This document shows positions 1 to 7,662 of a stretch of DNA of 29,202 nt, in pieces (positions within the stretch are counted from its first letter, which is position 1; every line of letters starts with the position of its first letter). Where the stretch lies: positions 1 to 29,202 of the forward strand of contig CAYONP010000077.1 of NCBI GenBank assembly GCA_964405335.1, read 5' to 3'. A program made the translations under genes and the position numbers. The stretch comes from CAYONP01 sp964405335 (lineage in GTDB: Bacteria; Armatimonadota; UBA10988). Under the pieces are notes generated by a model. That model saw only the letters and a program-made list of their open reading frames with translations. It had not been told where the DNA came from and did not search any database.

Positions 1-130
1 GGGGGGGTGCCCCGCCGGGGCCCCCACCGAGGGGCTGCACCGCCGGGGGGGCCACGCCGCCAGTGGCACCAAGCGCCGATGCCAACGACAAACTGACGCC
101 TCTGCCCATTCCAGGGTCCTTCAACGGGCC

Positions 131-3100
131 CTAGACGTCGACATCCCGCGGGTCGAGCCGCGGCATGACGCGGTGGAGGAGCTTGAGGCAGCGCTCGCTG
201 AGCCCCTCCATGATCCGGAAGGCGACGGGGATGAAGGTCACGGTCGAGACGGTCTGGACGACCAGTCCATAGCAGATGGCGCTGGCCAGCGGCGAGAGGT
301 AGGCCGAGCCGCCGCCGATGCGCAGGGCCATGGGGAGCAGGCCGCAGATGGTGGTCAGGCTGGTCAAGAAGATCGGCCGCAGCCGCGTGCGGGCCGCTTC
401 GATCAGCGCGGCGTCGCGCTCGTAGCCCTCGTTCTGCCGCAGGTGGTTGATGTAGTCGACATAGACCACCGCGTCGTTCACGGCGATGCCGCACAGCGCG
501 ACGATGCCGATCATGGTCGACAGGTTGAACGTTTCGCCGAAGATCAACATGCCCCAGATCACGCCGACGATGCTCATCGGCACGACGAACATGATCACCA
601 GCGGCTGCCACAGGCGGTTGAACTGCACGACCAGAATCACGTAGATCAGGAACGCCGCGGCGACGAAGGCGACAGCCAGGCTGCCGAACGACTCGGCCTG
701 CTCCTCGGCCTCGCCGCCGAACTCGATGCGGTAACCGGGATGCTCGGTCGCCACGCGGCGGGCGAACCGCTCGCGGATGCCGCCGTTCAGCTCGGCGCTG
801 TTCGCCTCGGGGCCGCGCGGACCCATGCGGATATCGGCGGTGACGGTGATCACATGGTCGCCGTCGCGGCGGAAGACGGCCCGCGGGCCGACGGCGCGCT
901 CGATGCTCACCAGCTCGGTCAGGGGCACCGGCCGGCGGCTGATGCTCGGCACGGTGACCTGTTCGAGCGCGGCGCGCAGCTCGCGCAGCTCGGGCGGGCC
1001 GGCGACGGTGATATCGACCGCCTCGTCGTCCATCCGCCGCTCGTCGGCCTTGAGGCCGATGAACATGGTCCGGCAGGTGAGCGCGACGGTGGTGAAGTCG
1101 ACGCCGGTTCGGCCGCACTTGTCCTCGTCGATCCGGATCTGCAGCTCGGGATTGCCCTCGCGCCGGTCGTCGTCGATGTTGATGGTCCCGGGCTGCTCGC
1201 CGAGCCAGGCCTTGATCTCCTCGGCAATCGGCTCGAGCACGGCGAAGTCGTCACCCAGGACGCGGACGAGGACGGGCGAGCCGGTCGGCGGGCCGGAGTC
1301 GGGCACGGCGACCTTCAGGCGGGTCAGCAGCGGGTAGCGGCCTTCGAGCCGCTCGCGAATCTGCTCGACCGTCACGAAGCCCGACTGCTCGCGCTCGCTG
1401 CGGTCGCGGAGCACGCAGATGACCTGCCCGACGTTCTTCCCACCGGCGCCCCAGCCGTCGATGGAGTAACCAATCGCCGCGTAGATGTCGACGATGTCAT
1501 CCACTGCCATCGCCGCCACGTCGCGATGGATGGTGCCGGCTACCTCCTCGGTGGCCGACAGCGCGCTGCCGGCGGGCAGCTCGTAGGTGATGTAGACCTC
1601 GGTCGGTTCGTCGTCGGGGAACATCTCGATTTGGATGGTCCTGGCGGCGACAACCAGGCTGACGATGACGATGCTCGGCGGCAGCAGGAAGGCCAGCCGC
1701 GGCCGGCGGAGCAGGAAGCGCAGCGCCGACTCGACCAGGTCCTGCATGCGCAGCATGAGCCGGTAGCCGGCCGAGCGGTGGTGGGCGGTGAGCTGCTCGG
1801 CCGAGATCCACTCGGCGACATGCGCGGGTGCGAACAACAGCGCTTCGATCACGCTCCAGCAGAGCACCAGGATGACGACCTTGGGCAGGAAGCCCATGAA
1901 CCGGCCGATGGTGCCGGTCATCAGCAGCATGGTTGAGAAGGCCACCACCGTGGTGCTGACCGCGACGATGACCGGCATGGCCACCTGTCGCGCGCCGACG
2001 ATCGACGCGCGCCGCGGCGATTCGCCCTGTTCGGCGTGGCGGGTGATGTTCTCGACCACGACAATCGCGTCGTCGACCAGGATGCCGAGCACGATGAAGA
2101 TGCCGTAGAGGGTCATGAAGTTGATCGAGATGCCGAGCGCCTGCATCAGGATGAACGTGCCGAGAAACGAGAACGGAATGCCCGCCGCGACGATCACCGC
2201 CCGGCGCAGGCCGAGCTGGAACCAGAGAATGAGCACCACCAGCACGAACCCCTGGGCGCCGTTGGCCAGCAGCTCGCGCATCCGGTGGGCGACCTGGATG
2301 CCGGTATCGAACACTTTGGCGATGCGCACGCCGGGGTAGACCGTCTGCAGCTCGGCGGCGAGGTCGTCGGCGCGGTTGACCAGGTCGGTGGTGCTGGCGA
2401 AGTCCTCTTTCGAGAACTGCACCAGGACCGAGCGCCGGCCGTTGAGGTGGGCCAGGACCGAAGCGTCCTTGAACCCGTCCTCGATGGTCGCCACGTCGGC
2501 CAGGACGACATTGGCGCCCTCTTCGCGGCGGAGCACGATGTCGCCGAACTCGCCCAGCCGCCGCGGTTTGCCGAGCACCCGCAGCAGATACTCGTCGCGG
2601 CCGACGAAGAGGCTGCCGGCGGGTAGGTCGACGTGCCGCGCGGCCACCGCCCCGCGCACCTCGGCGGCGGTGATGCCGAACGCCTCGAGCCGCTGGGGAT
2701 CGAGGCGGATGCGGATCTCGCGCTCGCGCGCGCCCGAGGTCCAGGCGCTCTTGACGCCGTGGGTTTGCTCGAGCTCGTCGCGGAACTCGTCGGCCAGTTG
2801 CTTGACCGCCAACTCGGTCGGCGGGCCGCTGAGCGCGTAGATCGCGATCGGCATGTTAGTCGTCGCGATCTTGTTGACGTACGGCGTGCTCGCGTCACCC
2901 GGCAGGTTCTGCACCCGGTTGACCCGCTGCTGAACGTCGCGCTCCTTGTCGTCCATCGCCGCGGCGCTGACCGAGGCGGCGTAGTAGACGGCGATGGTCG
3001 AGCTGCCCTCCGCCGAGGTCGACTCGATGTAGTCGACATCCTCCAGCCCACTCAGCTCGTCCTCGATGGGGATGGTGACGAGCTGCTCGACCTCTTCGGC

Positions 3101-3259
3101 CGAGGCGCCGGGATAGGCGGTGCCGACGGTGACCATGTTCATCGCCACCGGCGGCCAGAGTTCCTTGGTCAGGCGGCGGATGGAGACCAGGCCGGTGACC
3201 ACCACGGTGAGCACCATGACGAAGACCAGGCTGGGGCGGGTGACGAAGAATCGGATCAT
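131..3259 (-). CDS. RND-family efflux transporter (AcrB/HAE1-like inner-membrane pump)
   Basis: A 1042-residue protein, the normal full length for resistance-nodulation-division pumps, which export drugs or other amphiphiles using the proton gradient as part of a tripartite envelope complex. The first membrane helix lies at about residues 9-26. The two periplasmic lobes follow, one beginning near residue 30 and the second after about residue 550. The TM4 signature GILVDDAIVVVENI is present with the paired proton-relay aspartates at D396 and D397, and the matching second-half helix reads GIAVNDAVVYVDYIN. The C-terminal block SLTTICGLLPMAL is also typical. The gene reads away from DUF4321, with a REPIN-like element in the 232-bp gap upstream. 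No periplasmic adaptor or outer-membrane channel gene is adjacent within the window; one could lie beyond the left edge. The substrate cannot be told from sequence. Confidence 0.95.
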   Translation of the reverse strand: MIRFFVTRPSLVFVMVLTVVVTGLVSIRRLTKELWPPVAMNMVTVGTAYPGASAEEVEQLVTIPIEDELSGLEDVDYIESTSAEGSSTIAVYYAASVSAAAMDDKERDVQQRVNRVQNLPGDASTPYVNKIATTNMPIAIYALSGPPTELAVKQLADEFRDELEQTHGVKSAWTSGAREREIRIRLDPQRLEAFGITAAEVRGAVAARHVDLPAGSLFVGRDEYLLRVLGKPRRLGEFGDIVLRREEGANVVLADVATIEDGFKDASVLAHLNGRRSVLVQFSKEDFASTTDLVNRADDLAAELQTVYPGVRIAKVFDTGIQVAHRMRELLANGAQGFVLVVLILWFQLGLRRAVIVAAGIPFSFLGTFILMQALGISINFMTLYGIFIVLGILVDDAIVVVENITRHAEQGESPRRASIVGARQVAMPVIVAVSTTVVAFSTMLLMTGTIGRFMGFLPKVVILVLCWSVIEALLFAPAHVAEWISAEQLTAHHRSAGYRLMLRMQDLVESALRFLLRRPRLAFLLPPSIVIVSLVVAARTIQIEMFPDDEPTEVYITYELPAGSALSATEEVAGTIHRDVAAMAVDDIVDIYAAIGYSIDGWGAGGKNVGQVICVLRDRSEREQSGFVTVEQIRERLEGRYPLLTRLKVAVPDSGPPTGSPVLVRVLGDDFAVLEPIAEEIKAWLGEQPGTINIDDDRREGNPELQIRIDEDKCGRTGVDFTTVALTCRTMFIGLKADERRMDDEAVDITVAGPPELRELRAALEQVTVPSISRRPVPLTELVSIERAVGPRAVFRRDGDHVITVTADIRMGPRGPEANSAELNGGIRERFARRVATEHPGYRIEFGGEAEEQAESFGSLAVAFVAAAFLIYVILVVQFNRLWQPLVIMFVVPMSIVGVIWGMLIFGETFNLSTMIGIVALCGIAVNDAVVYVDYINHLRQNEGYERDAALIEAARTRLRPIFLTSLTTICGLLPMALRIGGGSAYLSPLASAICYGLVVQTVSTVTFIPVAFRIMEGLSERCLKLLHRVMPRLDPRDVDV

Positions 3260-3390
3260 GCCACGTCCTCGGCGCGGGTGGGCGGGCCCCCGCTGTCAAC
3301 AAGGCGTCGCGCTGCGGGGTTCCGGCACGCCGGGAGTCTAGCGCCTGGCCGCGATTCTGTCAGGCGGCCGTCGCAGCGCAGCGTCAGAGT

Positions 3391-3455
3391 GTAGGGTCCG
3401 CACCGCGGACCACCGCCGGCGAGCACGTGTGCACGGTCCGCCGTGCAGACCCTAC
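3391..3455. repeat. REPIN-like element (two inverted GTAG-headed hairpins)
   Basis: The left half is GTAG followed by GGTCCGC, loop ACC, GCGGACC (3391-3411). The right half, read on the minus strand, is GTAG followed by GGTCTGC, loop ACG, GCGGACC (3455-3435), with one G-U type pair. A 23-bp spacer separates them. Two inverted REP units with a GTAG head is the REPIN/BIME layout that RAYT transposases mobilise. The left half is identical over 22 bases to the unit repeated in tandem at 29104 onward. Confidence 0.75.
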
Positions 3456-3491
3456 GACGAGCGCCGGGCGGTGTTTTGGTCAGCCTGGTGG

Positions 3492-3743
3492 CTAGAGTTG
3501 CTTGCGATACAGCACCAGCGCCAAGATCATGCCCAATATGCTGAAAAAGCTGAGACTGAGGGTGAAGCCGAAGGTCAGCTCGCAGACCACCAGGTTGATG
3601 CTGAACGGCGGGTCGAAGCCCATCGGCAGCACGCGAACCAGCCACTCGGGCGCGTGTGCCGCGGCCAGCAGGCTGTTGACCACGCTGCCGACCACGGCGC
3701 CGACGGCGAGCAGGACCAGCAGTCGCGAGTGCTCTTTCACCAT
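3492..3743 (-). CDS. DUF4321 family small membrane protein
   Basis: A short, very hydrophobic protein of 83 residues. It has one helix near the N-terminus (LLVLLAVGAVVGSVVNSLL), a polar middle, and a C-terminal segment LTFGFTLSLSFFSILGMILA ending in LYRKQL. This two-helix layout, with an L-x-FGF-x-L motif and a final ILALxLYRK, fits the DUF4321 family of unknown function. The ATG at 3743 has GGAG only three bases upstream; a GTG at 3752 would add three residues and is the alternative start. It diverges from argB with only about 73 bp between the starts, so the two promoters must lie close together or overlap. Confidence 0.75.
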   Translation of the reverse strand: MVKEHSRLLVLLAVGAVVGSVVNSLLAAAHAPEWLVRVLPMGFDPPFSINLVVCELTFGFTLSLSFFSILGMILALVLYRKQL

Positions 3744-3788
3744 GCGCTCCACTCATCGGCTTAGACCGGCCTACCGCGCGATGGTCTC

Positions 3789-3797
3789 TGCTATACT
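3789..3797 (+). promoter_or_regulatory. Extended -10 promoter candidate for argB
   Basis: TGCTATACT reads as an extended -10 (TGn followed by TATACT at 3792-3797), 19 bases before the argB ATG. No good -35 hexamer is visible at 16-18 bp, which fits an extended -10 promoter. Transcription would start near 3804, just before the GGAG ribosome site at 3807-3810. Nearly the same motif, TGCTATGCT, precedes the gene at 9049. Confidence 0.5.
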
Positions 3798-3816
3798 CGC
3801 GCACCCGGAGCCGAGT

Positions 3817-4707
3817 ATGGACGAGCTGCGCGGGCGGGCCCAGGTGCTGGTCGAGGCGCTGCCCTATATCCAGCGCTTCGCCGGCGCCGTGGTGGTGGTC
3901 AAGTACGGCGGCGCGGCGATGATCGACGACGCGCTCAAAGCCGCCGTGCTGCAGGACCTGGTGCTGCTCCGCTTCGTCGGCCTGCGACCGGTGCTGGTCC
4001 ACGGCGGCGGGCCCGAGGTGACGGCGCTGATGCGCCGGCTGGGCCGGGAGCCGGCGTTCGTCCGCGGGCTGCGCGTGACCGACGCCGAGACCATGGAAAT
4101 CGCCGAGATGGTGCTCGGCGGACGGCTCAACAAGCACCTGGTCGACGGCCTGCAGCGCGCCGGCGGCCGCGCCGTCGGACTGAGCGGCAAAGACGACCGG
4201 ACCATCCTGGCGCACAAGCTCGACACCCATGACGGCGAGGCCATCGACCTCGGCTTCGTCGGCGAGATTGTCGCCGTCCGGCCGCAGCTCATCCACCTGC
4301 TGGTCGACCACGGCTTCATCCCCGTGCTCAGCTCCGTCGGGGTCGATGAGCACGGGACGAGCTACAACATCAACGCCGATCACCTGGCCGGCAGGCTGGC
4401 CGCCGAGCTGGGTGCCGAGAAGCTGATCGTCCTCACCGACGAGCGCGGCCTGCTCGACGATCCGTCGGACGTGACCACCCTGATCGGCCGCCTGACCGCC
4501 GACGAGGCGGCGGCGATGCTCGGCTCGGGCAAGTTGCAGGGCGGCATCGTGCCGAAGCTCGAGGGCTGCCTGACGGCCACCCGCGGCGGTGTGCCGCGGG
4601 TCCACATCATCGACGGCCGCATTCCGCACGCGCTGCTGATGGAGATCTTCACCGACCGCGGCATCGGCACGCTGATTGCCCGCGACGCGGCGGCGATGCC
4701 CGAATAG
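3817..4707 (+). CDS. argB: Acetylglutamate kinase
   Basis: Phosphorylates N-acetylglutamate in the second step of arginine synthesis, in the cytoplasm. The chosen ATG gives 296 residues, the family's usual length, and has GGAG six bases upstream; the open frame runs further upstream but without support. Recognisable motifs are VKYGG (28-32) for the phosphate-binding lysine, VHGGGPE (61-67), the substrate block FVRGLRVTD near 81-89, NINADHLAGRLA, and the nucleotide-site LIVLTDERGLL. The N-terminal helix with ALPYIQRF is characteristic of hexameric, arginine-inhibited enzymes, so feedback control is likely (inference). No other arginine gene is in the window. The next gene downstream starts 38 bp later on the same strand and may be co-transcribed. 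Confidence 0.97.
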   Translation: MDELRGRAQVLVEALPYIQRFAGAVVVVKYGGAAMIDDALKAAVLQDLVLLRFVGLRPVLVHGGGPEVTALMRRLGREPAFVRGLRVTDAETMEIAEMVLGGRLNKHLVDGLQRAGGRAVGLSGKDDRTILAHKLDTHDGEAIDLGFVGEIVAVRPQLIHLLVDHGFIPVLSSVGVDEHGTSYNINADHLAGRLAAELGAEKLIVLTDERGLLDDPSDVTTLIGRLTADEAAAMLGSGKLQGGIVPKLEGCLTATRGGVPRVHIIDGRIPHALLMEIFTDRGIGTLIARDAAAMPE

Positions 4708-4745
4708 CACGAAGATCGAGGTGTACCCGCGGTGTTGGAGCCAGC

Positions 4746-5615
4746 ATGAGCGAGTTGCTGCAACGCGAGACCGCCGAGCTCGGCCTGCGCGAGCATGCCG
4801 ACGAGCCCGCGCCGATCGTCTATGAGAACCGCCGCTCGATGCGCGTTCTGAAGCGGCTCGTGCTCGACCACCGCGGGATCACCTGCGACTACGGCCGCCG
4901 TCAGGTGACCGCCGCGTGGGACGAGGTCTATGGCGTGCAGCTCAAGCCCGACCACTGCCTGGTTCGCCTCGCCGGCCGGCGGCTCAAGGTCGACCGCCGC
5001 TACGGCGACTGGCGCGAGTTCGCCGAGCAGGTCGGCGCGCGGGCGGTGCTGCTGCAACCGTCGGCCACGCCGCGCGAGGTCACGCGCGAACGGATCGCCG
5101 AGTGGCTCGGCATCGCGCCCGACGGCATGGTGACCTGCGGCTTCCGCCACCAGAAGCTGCTCGGCTGGGGGCTGATCGGCTGCTACCTCCTCGCGGTCAT
5201 CGCCATGAGCACGGGCGGCAGCGGTGGCGCGGCGGGTGGCATGGTCTCGCTACTCATGATGGGCGTCTTCATTCTGATCAGCGCCAACAACGTCACCGCC
5301 GACGTCGACGGCATCACCATGCGCGTGCGCGGCCGGCCGCGGGCCTTTGCCTGGAGCGAGATCGAGCAGGTCTCCGACAGCGGTCAGGGCATCACCGTGA
5401 CCACCTCGCGCGGCAAGTTCGCGCTGTCGAACAATCTGCCGAACAGCCAGAACCTCCGCCAGGCCCTACGCCACATCGCGGCGTCGCAGCAGCTCGGCCT
5501 GGTCCTGCCCGACGAGCGACCCATCAGTGAAACCGCGCTGAGCCGCTCGAGCGGCACGACGCCGGCGGCCGAGGCGCTCGAGCGCGGCCTGAGCCGCAGC
5601 GGGGACGAGGCATGA
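4746..5615 (+). CDS. Unrecognised membrane protein with PH-like halves (paralogue 1)
   Basis: I do not recognise a named family for this 289-residue protein. It has a short N-terminal segment ending in EPAPIVYEN (20-28) and a soluble region (about 33-135). Two close membrane helices (about 138-154 and 166-180) follow, then a second soluble region (about 183-250) and a polar tail. Both soluble regions contain the pattern of a strand, a basic stretch, W-x-E, then alternating strands, which suggests bacterial PH-like folds split by a helical hairpin (inference). The tail contains PDERPISETALSRSS and ERGLSRS, a doubled LSRS motif. GGAG sits five bases before the ATG. Its stop overlaps the start of the next gene (ATGA), which encodes a clear paralogue. 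Confidence 0.85.
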   Translation: MSELLQRETAELGLREHADEPAPIVYENRRSMRVLKRLVLDHRGITCDYGRRQVTAAWDEVYGVQLKPDHCLVRLAGRRLKVDRRYGDWREFAEQVGARAVLLQPSATPREVTRERIAEWLGIAPDGMVTCGFRHQKLLGWGLIGCYLLAVIAMSTGGSGGAAGGMVSLLMMGVFILISANNVTADVDGITMRVRGRPRAFAWSEIEQVSDSGQGITVTTSRGKFALSNNLPNSQNLRQALRHIAASQQLGLVLPDERPISETALSRSSGTTPAAEALERGLSRSGDEA

Positions 5616-6484
5616 ACGAGCTGCTGGTCGAGGAGACCGAGCCCGAGCTCGACCTACGCGAAGCGGTGGACGCGCCCGCCCCGATGATCTACGAGAATGT
5701 CGCCTCGCCGCGCGTGCTGCACCGTATCATCGTCGACGAGCCGGGACTGACCGAGGTCTATCGTCACCGGCAGATCACGACGCCGTGGGACGAGATCTAC
5801 GACGTCACCTGGAAAGACCGCAGCGTGGCGATCAAGTTCGCCGGCCGCAGTCTGGTGCTGCGCGACAACTTCGCCGACTGGCGGCGGCTGGGCGCCGAGG
5901 TCGAGGCGCGCGCGGTGCTGCTGCGGCCCGAGTCGCGGCCGGCCGAGGTGACCGACGAGCGCATTGCCGAGTGGCTCGGCATCCCCCTCGACGGCGTGCT
6001 GCGCTGTTCGTTCGGCCGTCGCCGGCTGTGGGGCTGGGCCATCATCGCCCTGTGGCTGCTCATCGCGGTGGTGCCGATGATCTTCAACCATGACCTGTCG
6101 AGCAACCTGGGCAGCACCTGGATGATGCTCTGGATCGGCGCCGCGATGCTGGCCAGCGCCGACCACATCAGCGCCGATGTGCACGGCATCAGCCTGCGGG
6201 TCAAGGGCAAGCCGCAGACCTACGCCTGGGCCGAGCTCGAGTCGGCCAAGGACGACGGCCAGTCGCTGACGGTGACCACCGCGCGGGGCAAGTTCCGCCT
6301 GGCCAGCACCATGCCGGGCAGCGAGCGGCTGCGCCTGACCATCCGCCACGTCACCGAAACCAAGCGGCTCGGCCTCGAGCTGCCCGACGAACGGCCGATC
6401 AGCGAGACGGCGATCAGCCGCTCGAGCAGTGCCGCGCCGACGGCCGAGGCCGCCGAGCGGGGGCTGAGCCGCTCAGCCGACTGA
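5612..6484 (+). CDS. Unrecognised membrane protein with PH-like halves (paralogue 2)
   Basis: A 290-residue paralogue of the preceding protein, translationally coupled to it through a 4-base ATGA overlap. The layout is the same: N-terminal PAPMIYEN, a first PH-like region with TTPWDEIYDV, two helices around WGWAIIALWLLIAVVPMIF and WMMLWIGAAMLASADH, and a second PH-like region with YAWAELES and VTTARGKFRL. The tail is PDERPISETAISRSS followed by ERGLSRSAD. The extreme ends and the block AEWLGI before the helices are the best conserved parts between the two copies, whereas the helices differ freely. This suggests the pair forms a heteromeric membrane complex (inference). It ends 12 bases inside the 3' end of the convergent URO-D-like gene. 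Confidence 0.85.
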   Translation: MNELLVEETEPELDLREAVDAPAPMIYENVASPRVLHRIIVDEPGLTEVYRHRQITTPWDEIYDVTWKDRSVAIKFAGRSLVLRDNFADWRRLGAEVEARAVLLRPESRPAEVTDERIAEWLGIPLDGVLRCSFGRRRLWGWAIIALWLLIAVVPMIFNHDLSSNLGSTWMMLWIGAAMLASADHISADVHGISLRVKGKPQTYAWAELESAKDDGQSLTVTTARGKFRLASTMPGSERLRLTIRHVTETKRLGLELPDERPISETAISRSSSAAPTAEAAERGLSRSAD

Positions 6485-7465
6485 GGCGATCGCCTCGCGC
6501 AGCAGCGTGTCGTACAGCTCGAAGGTGGCCAGCGGCACGTTCTCGCGCACCCGGTCGTCGAGCATCGGGAGGTACCGCCCGGCAGCGAGCAAAGGCTTGG
6601 TCCGCTCGCCAATCTCGCGGCGCACCGCCTCGGGTCCGTCGCGCAGCGCGCGGTCGTCCACCCCGCCAATCAACGCCAGGTCGGAGCCAAACTCGTTGCG
6701 TAGCGCTGGGTAGTCCACTCCGGCGGCGGCTGCGTGGGCGATCCAGAGCCCATTGCAGCCGGTCTCGAGCACGGCCGGCAGCAACGGCGTGGCGTGGCCG
6801 TAGGTCTCGAAGATGAACAGCTCGACGCCGGCCGCGCGGCCCAGGCCGACCAGCTCGCGGTAGAGCGGGGCCAGGTGCCGGCGGAAGGTGTGGGGCCCGA
6901 TCACCGGCCCGTGGTGGCTGCAGATCGGCTCGTGGAACATGATGAAGTCAATCACCAGGTCCTCGAGCGCCCGGGCAACCAGCTCGACGGTCAGGTCGGT
7001 CAGGTGGCGCAGCATCGCGTCGACGGTGTCGGGGTAGTCACACAGGAACAGCAGGTGCTCCTGCAACGAGTCTCCGTCGCTGACGCCGAAGCTGAGGAAG
7101 AGCCCGCGGAAGACGCCCAGCCCGAGCGGCCAGTCACGCTGCTCGACCGTGGCGACCTGGGCGGCCCAATCATCGGCGATGCGGCCGTCGCGGCGGAAGT
7201 GCTCGCGCCAGGTGGCCGCCTGATCCGGGTGTGTCGGCGTGAACTCGAGCGGCGGGTCGGCGAAGAGGTTGATTCGCGGCGTGCCGTAGAGCCCCGCGTT
7301 CTGCCAGCGGTCGAGGCCGAAGTGCTGCTCGGGCGGCGCGCCGGCGGGATAGCCTTGTTCGACCCAGACGGCGAGCACCTCGTCGCGAATTTCGCGCTCG
7401 AGCCGCGGCGGGCAACCGACGGCGCCGTCGCGCAGCGTGGCCAGGAATCGATCGCGGGTAGTCAT
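6473..7465 (-). CDS. Uroporphyrinogen decarboxylase-like (URO-D superfamily) protein
   Basis: A 330-residue protein of the URO-D barrel superfamily. The C-terminal half carries recognisable blocks: IFETYGHATPLLPAVLETG, a glycine-rich turn LALIGGVDDRAL, and the closing segment GRYLPMLDDRVRENVPLATF. True HemE has an N-terminal arginine-rich PVWxMRQAGR motif, which is absent here, so this is not heme synthesis. It belongs instead with the divergent members (MtaA/MtbA-like corrinoid methyltransferases and many uncharacterised homologues abundant in environmental bacteria). The actual substrate is unknown. The ATG at 7465 has GGGAG about seven bases upstream; an open frame continuing upstream antisense to mtaD is not used. 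The gene lies downstream of mtaD on the same strand, across a 197-bp gap with a likely terminator. Confidence 0.85.
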   Translation of the reverse strand: MTTRDRFLATLRDGAVGCPPRLEREIRDEVLAVWVEQGYPAGAPPEQHFGLDRWQNAGLYGTPRINLFADPPLEFTPTHPDQAATWREHFRRDGRIADDWAAQVATVEQRDWPLGLGVFRGLFLSFGVSDGDSLQEHLLFLCDYPDTVDAMLRHLTDLTVELVARALEDLVIDFIMFHEPICSHHGPVIGPHTFRRHLAPLYRELVGLGRAAGVELFIFETYGHATPLLPAVLETGCNGLWIAHAAAAGVDYPALRNEFGSDLALIGGVDDRALRDGPEAVRREIGERTKPLLAAGRYLPMLDDRVRENVPLATFELYDTLLREAIASVG

Positions 7466-7577
7466 CCCAACTCCCGCGCGAGGGTACGCGCTGCGGCGCC
7501 GCGGGTCAACCGGCGGCCCGCGGGGTGCTCCTCCGGGTTGGGGGCCGCGTCGTAGACCCGCATTGAAATGATGGTCT

Positions 7578-7656
7578 GTCGGTGCCAAACCCGCCCGAAG
7601 GGCGGGTTTCGCCCTTGCAGCCACGGGTTTCAACCCGTGGCTCCAGACGCACCGAC
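7578..7656 (-). terminator. Two-hairpin element closed by an outer stem; likely mtaD terminator
   Basis: Directly past the mtaD stop lie two perfect hairpins. One is AGCCACGGGTT with a 2-base loop (7619-7642). The other has a 10-bp stem, AAACCCGCCC/GGGCGGGTTT (7587-7609). On the minus strand the latter closes with a C(UUCG)G tetraloop and ends in UUU, like an intrinsic terminator. An outer 8-bp stem, GTCGGTGC (7578-7585) with GCACCGAC (7649-7656), encloses both, giving a three-way fold. It may be a dispersed repeat rather than a gene-specific signal. Confidence 0.6.
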
Positions 7657-7662
7657 GCGAGT

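Noticed and set aside
1..130. G-rich stretch at the left edge as a structured element or terminator for the RND gene
   Set aside because: Runs of G and C give many weak self-pairings, but no clean hairpin with a T-run follows the stop. It may partly be a sequence-end effect. I see no feature in it.
3256..4710. A 484-codon minus-strand open frame opposite argB
   Set aside because: It is antisense to an intact argB and overlaps DUF4321 and the REPIN; no protein-like pattern.
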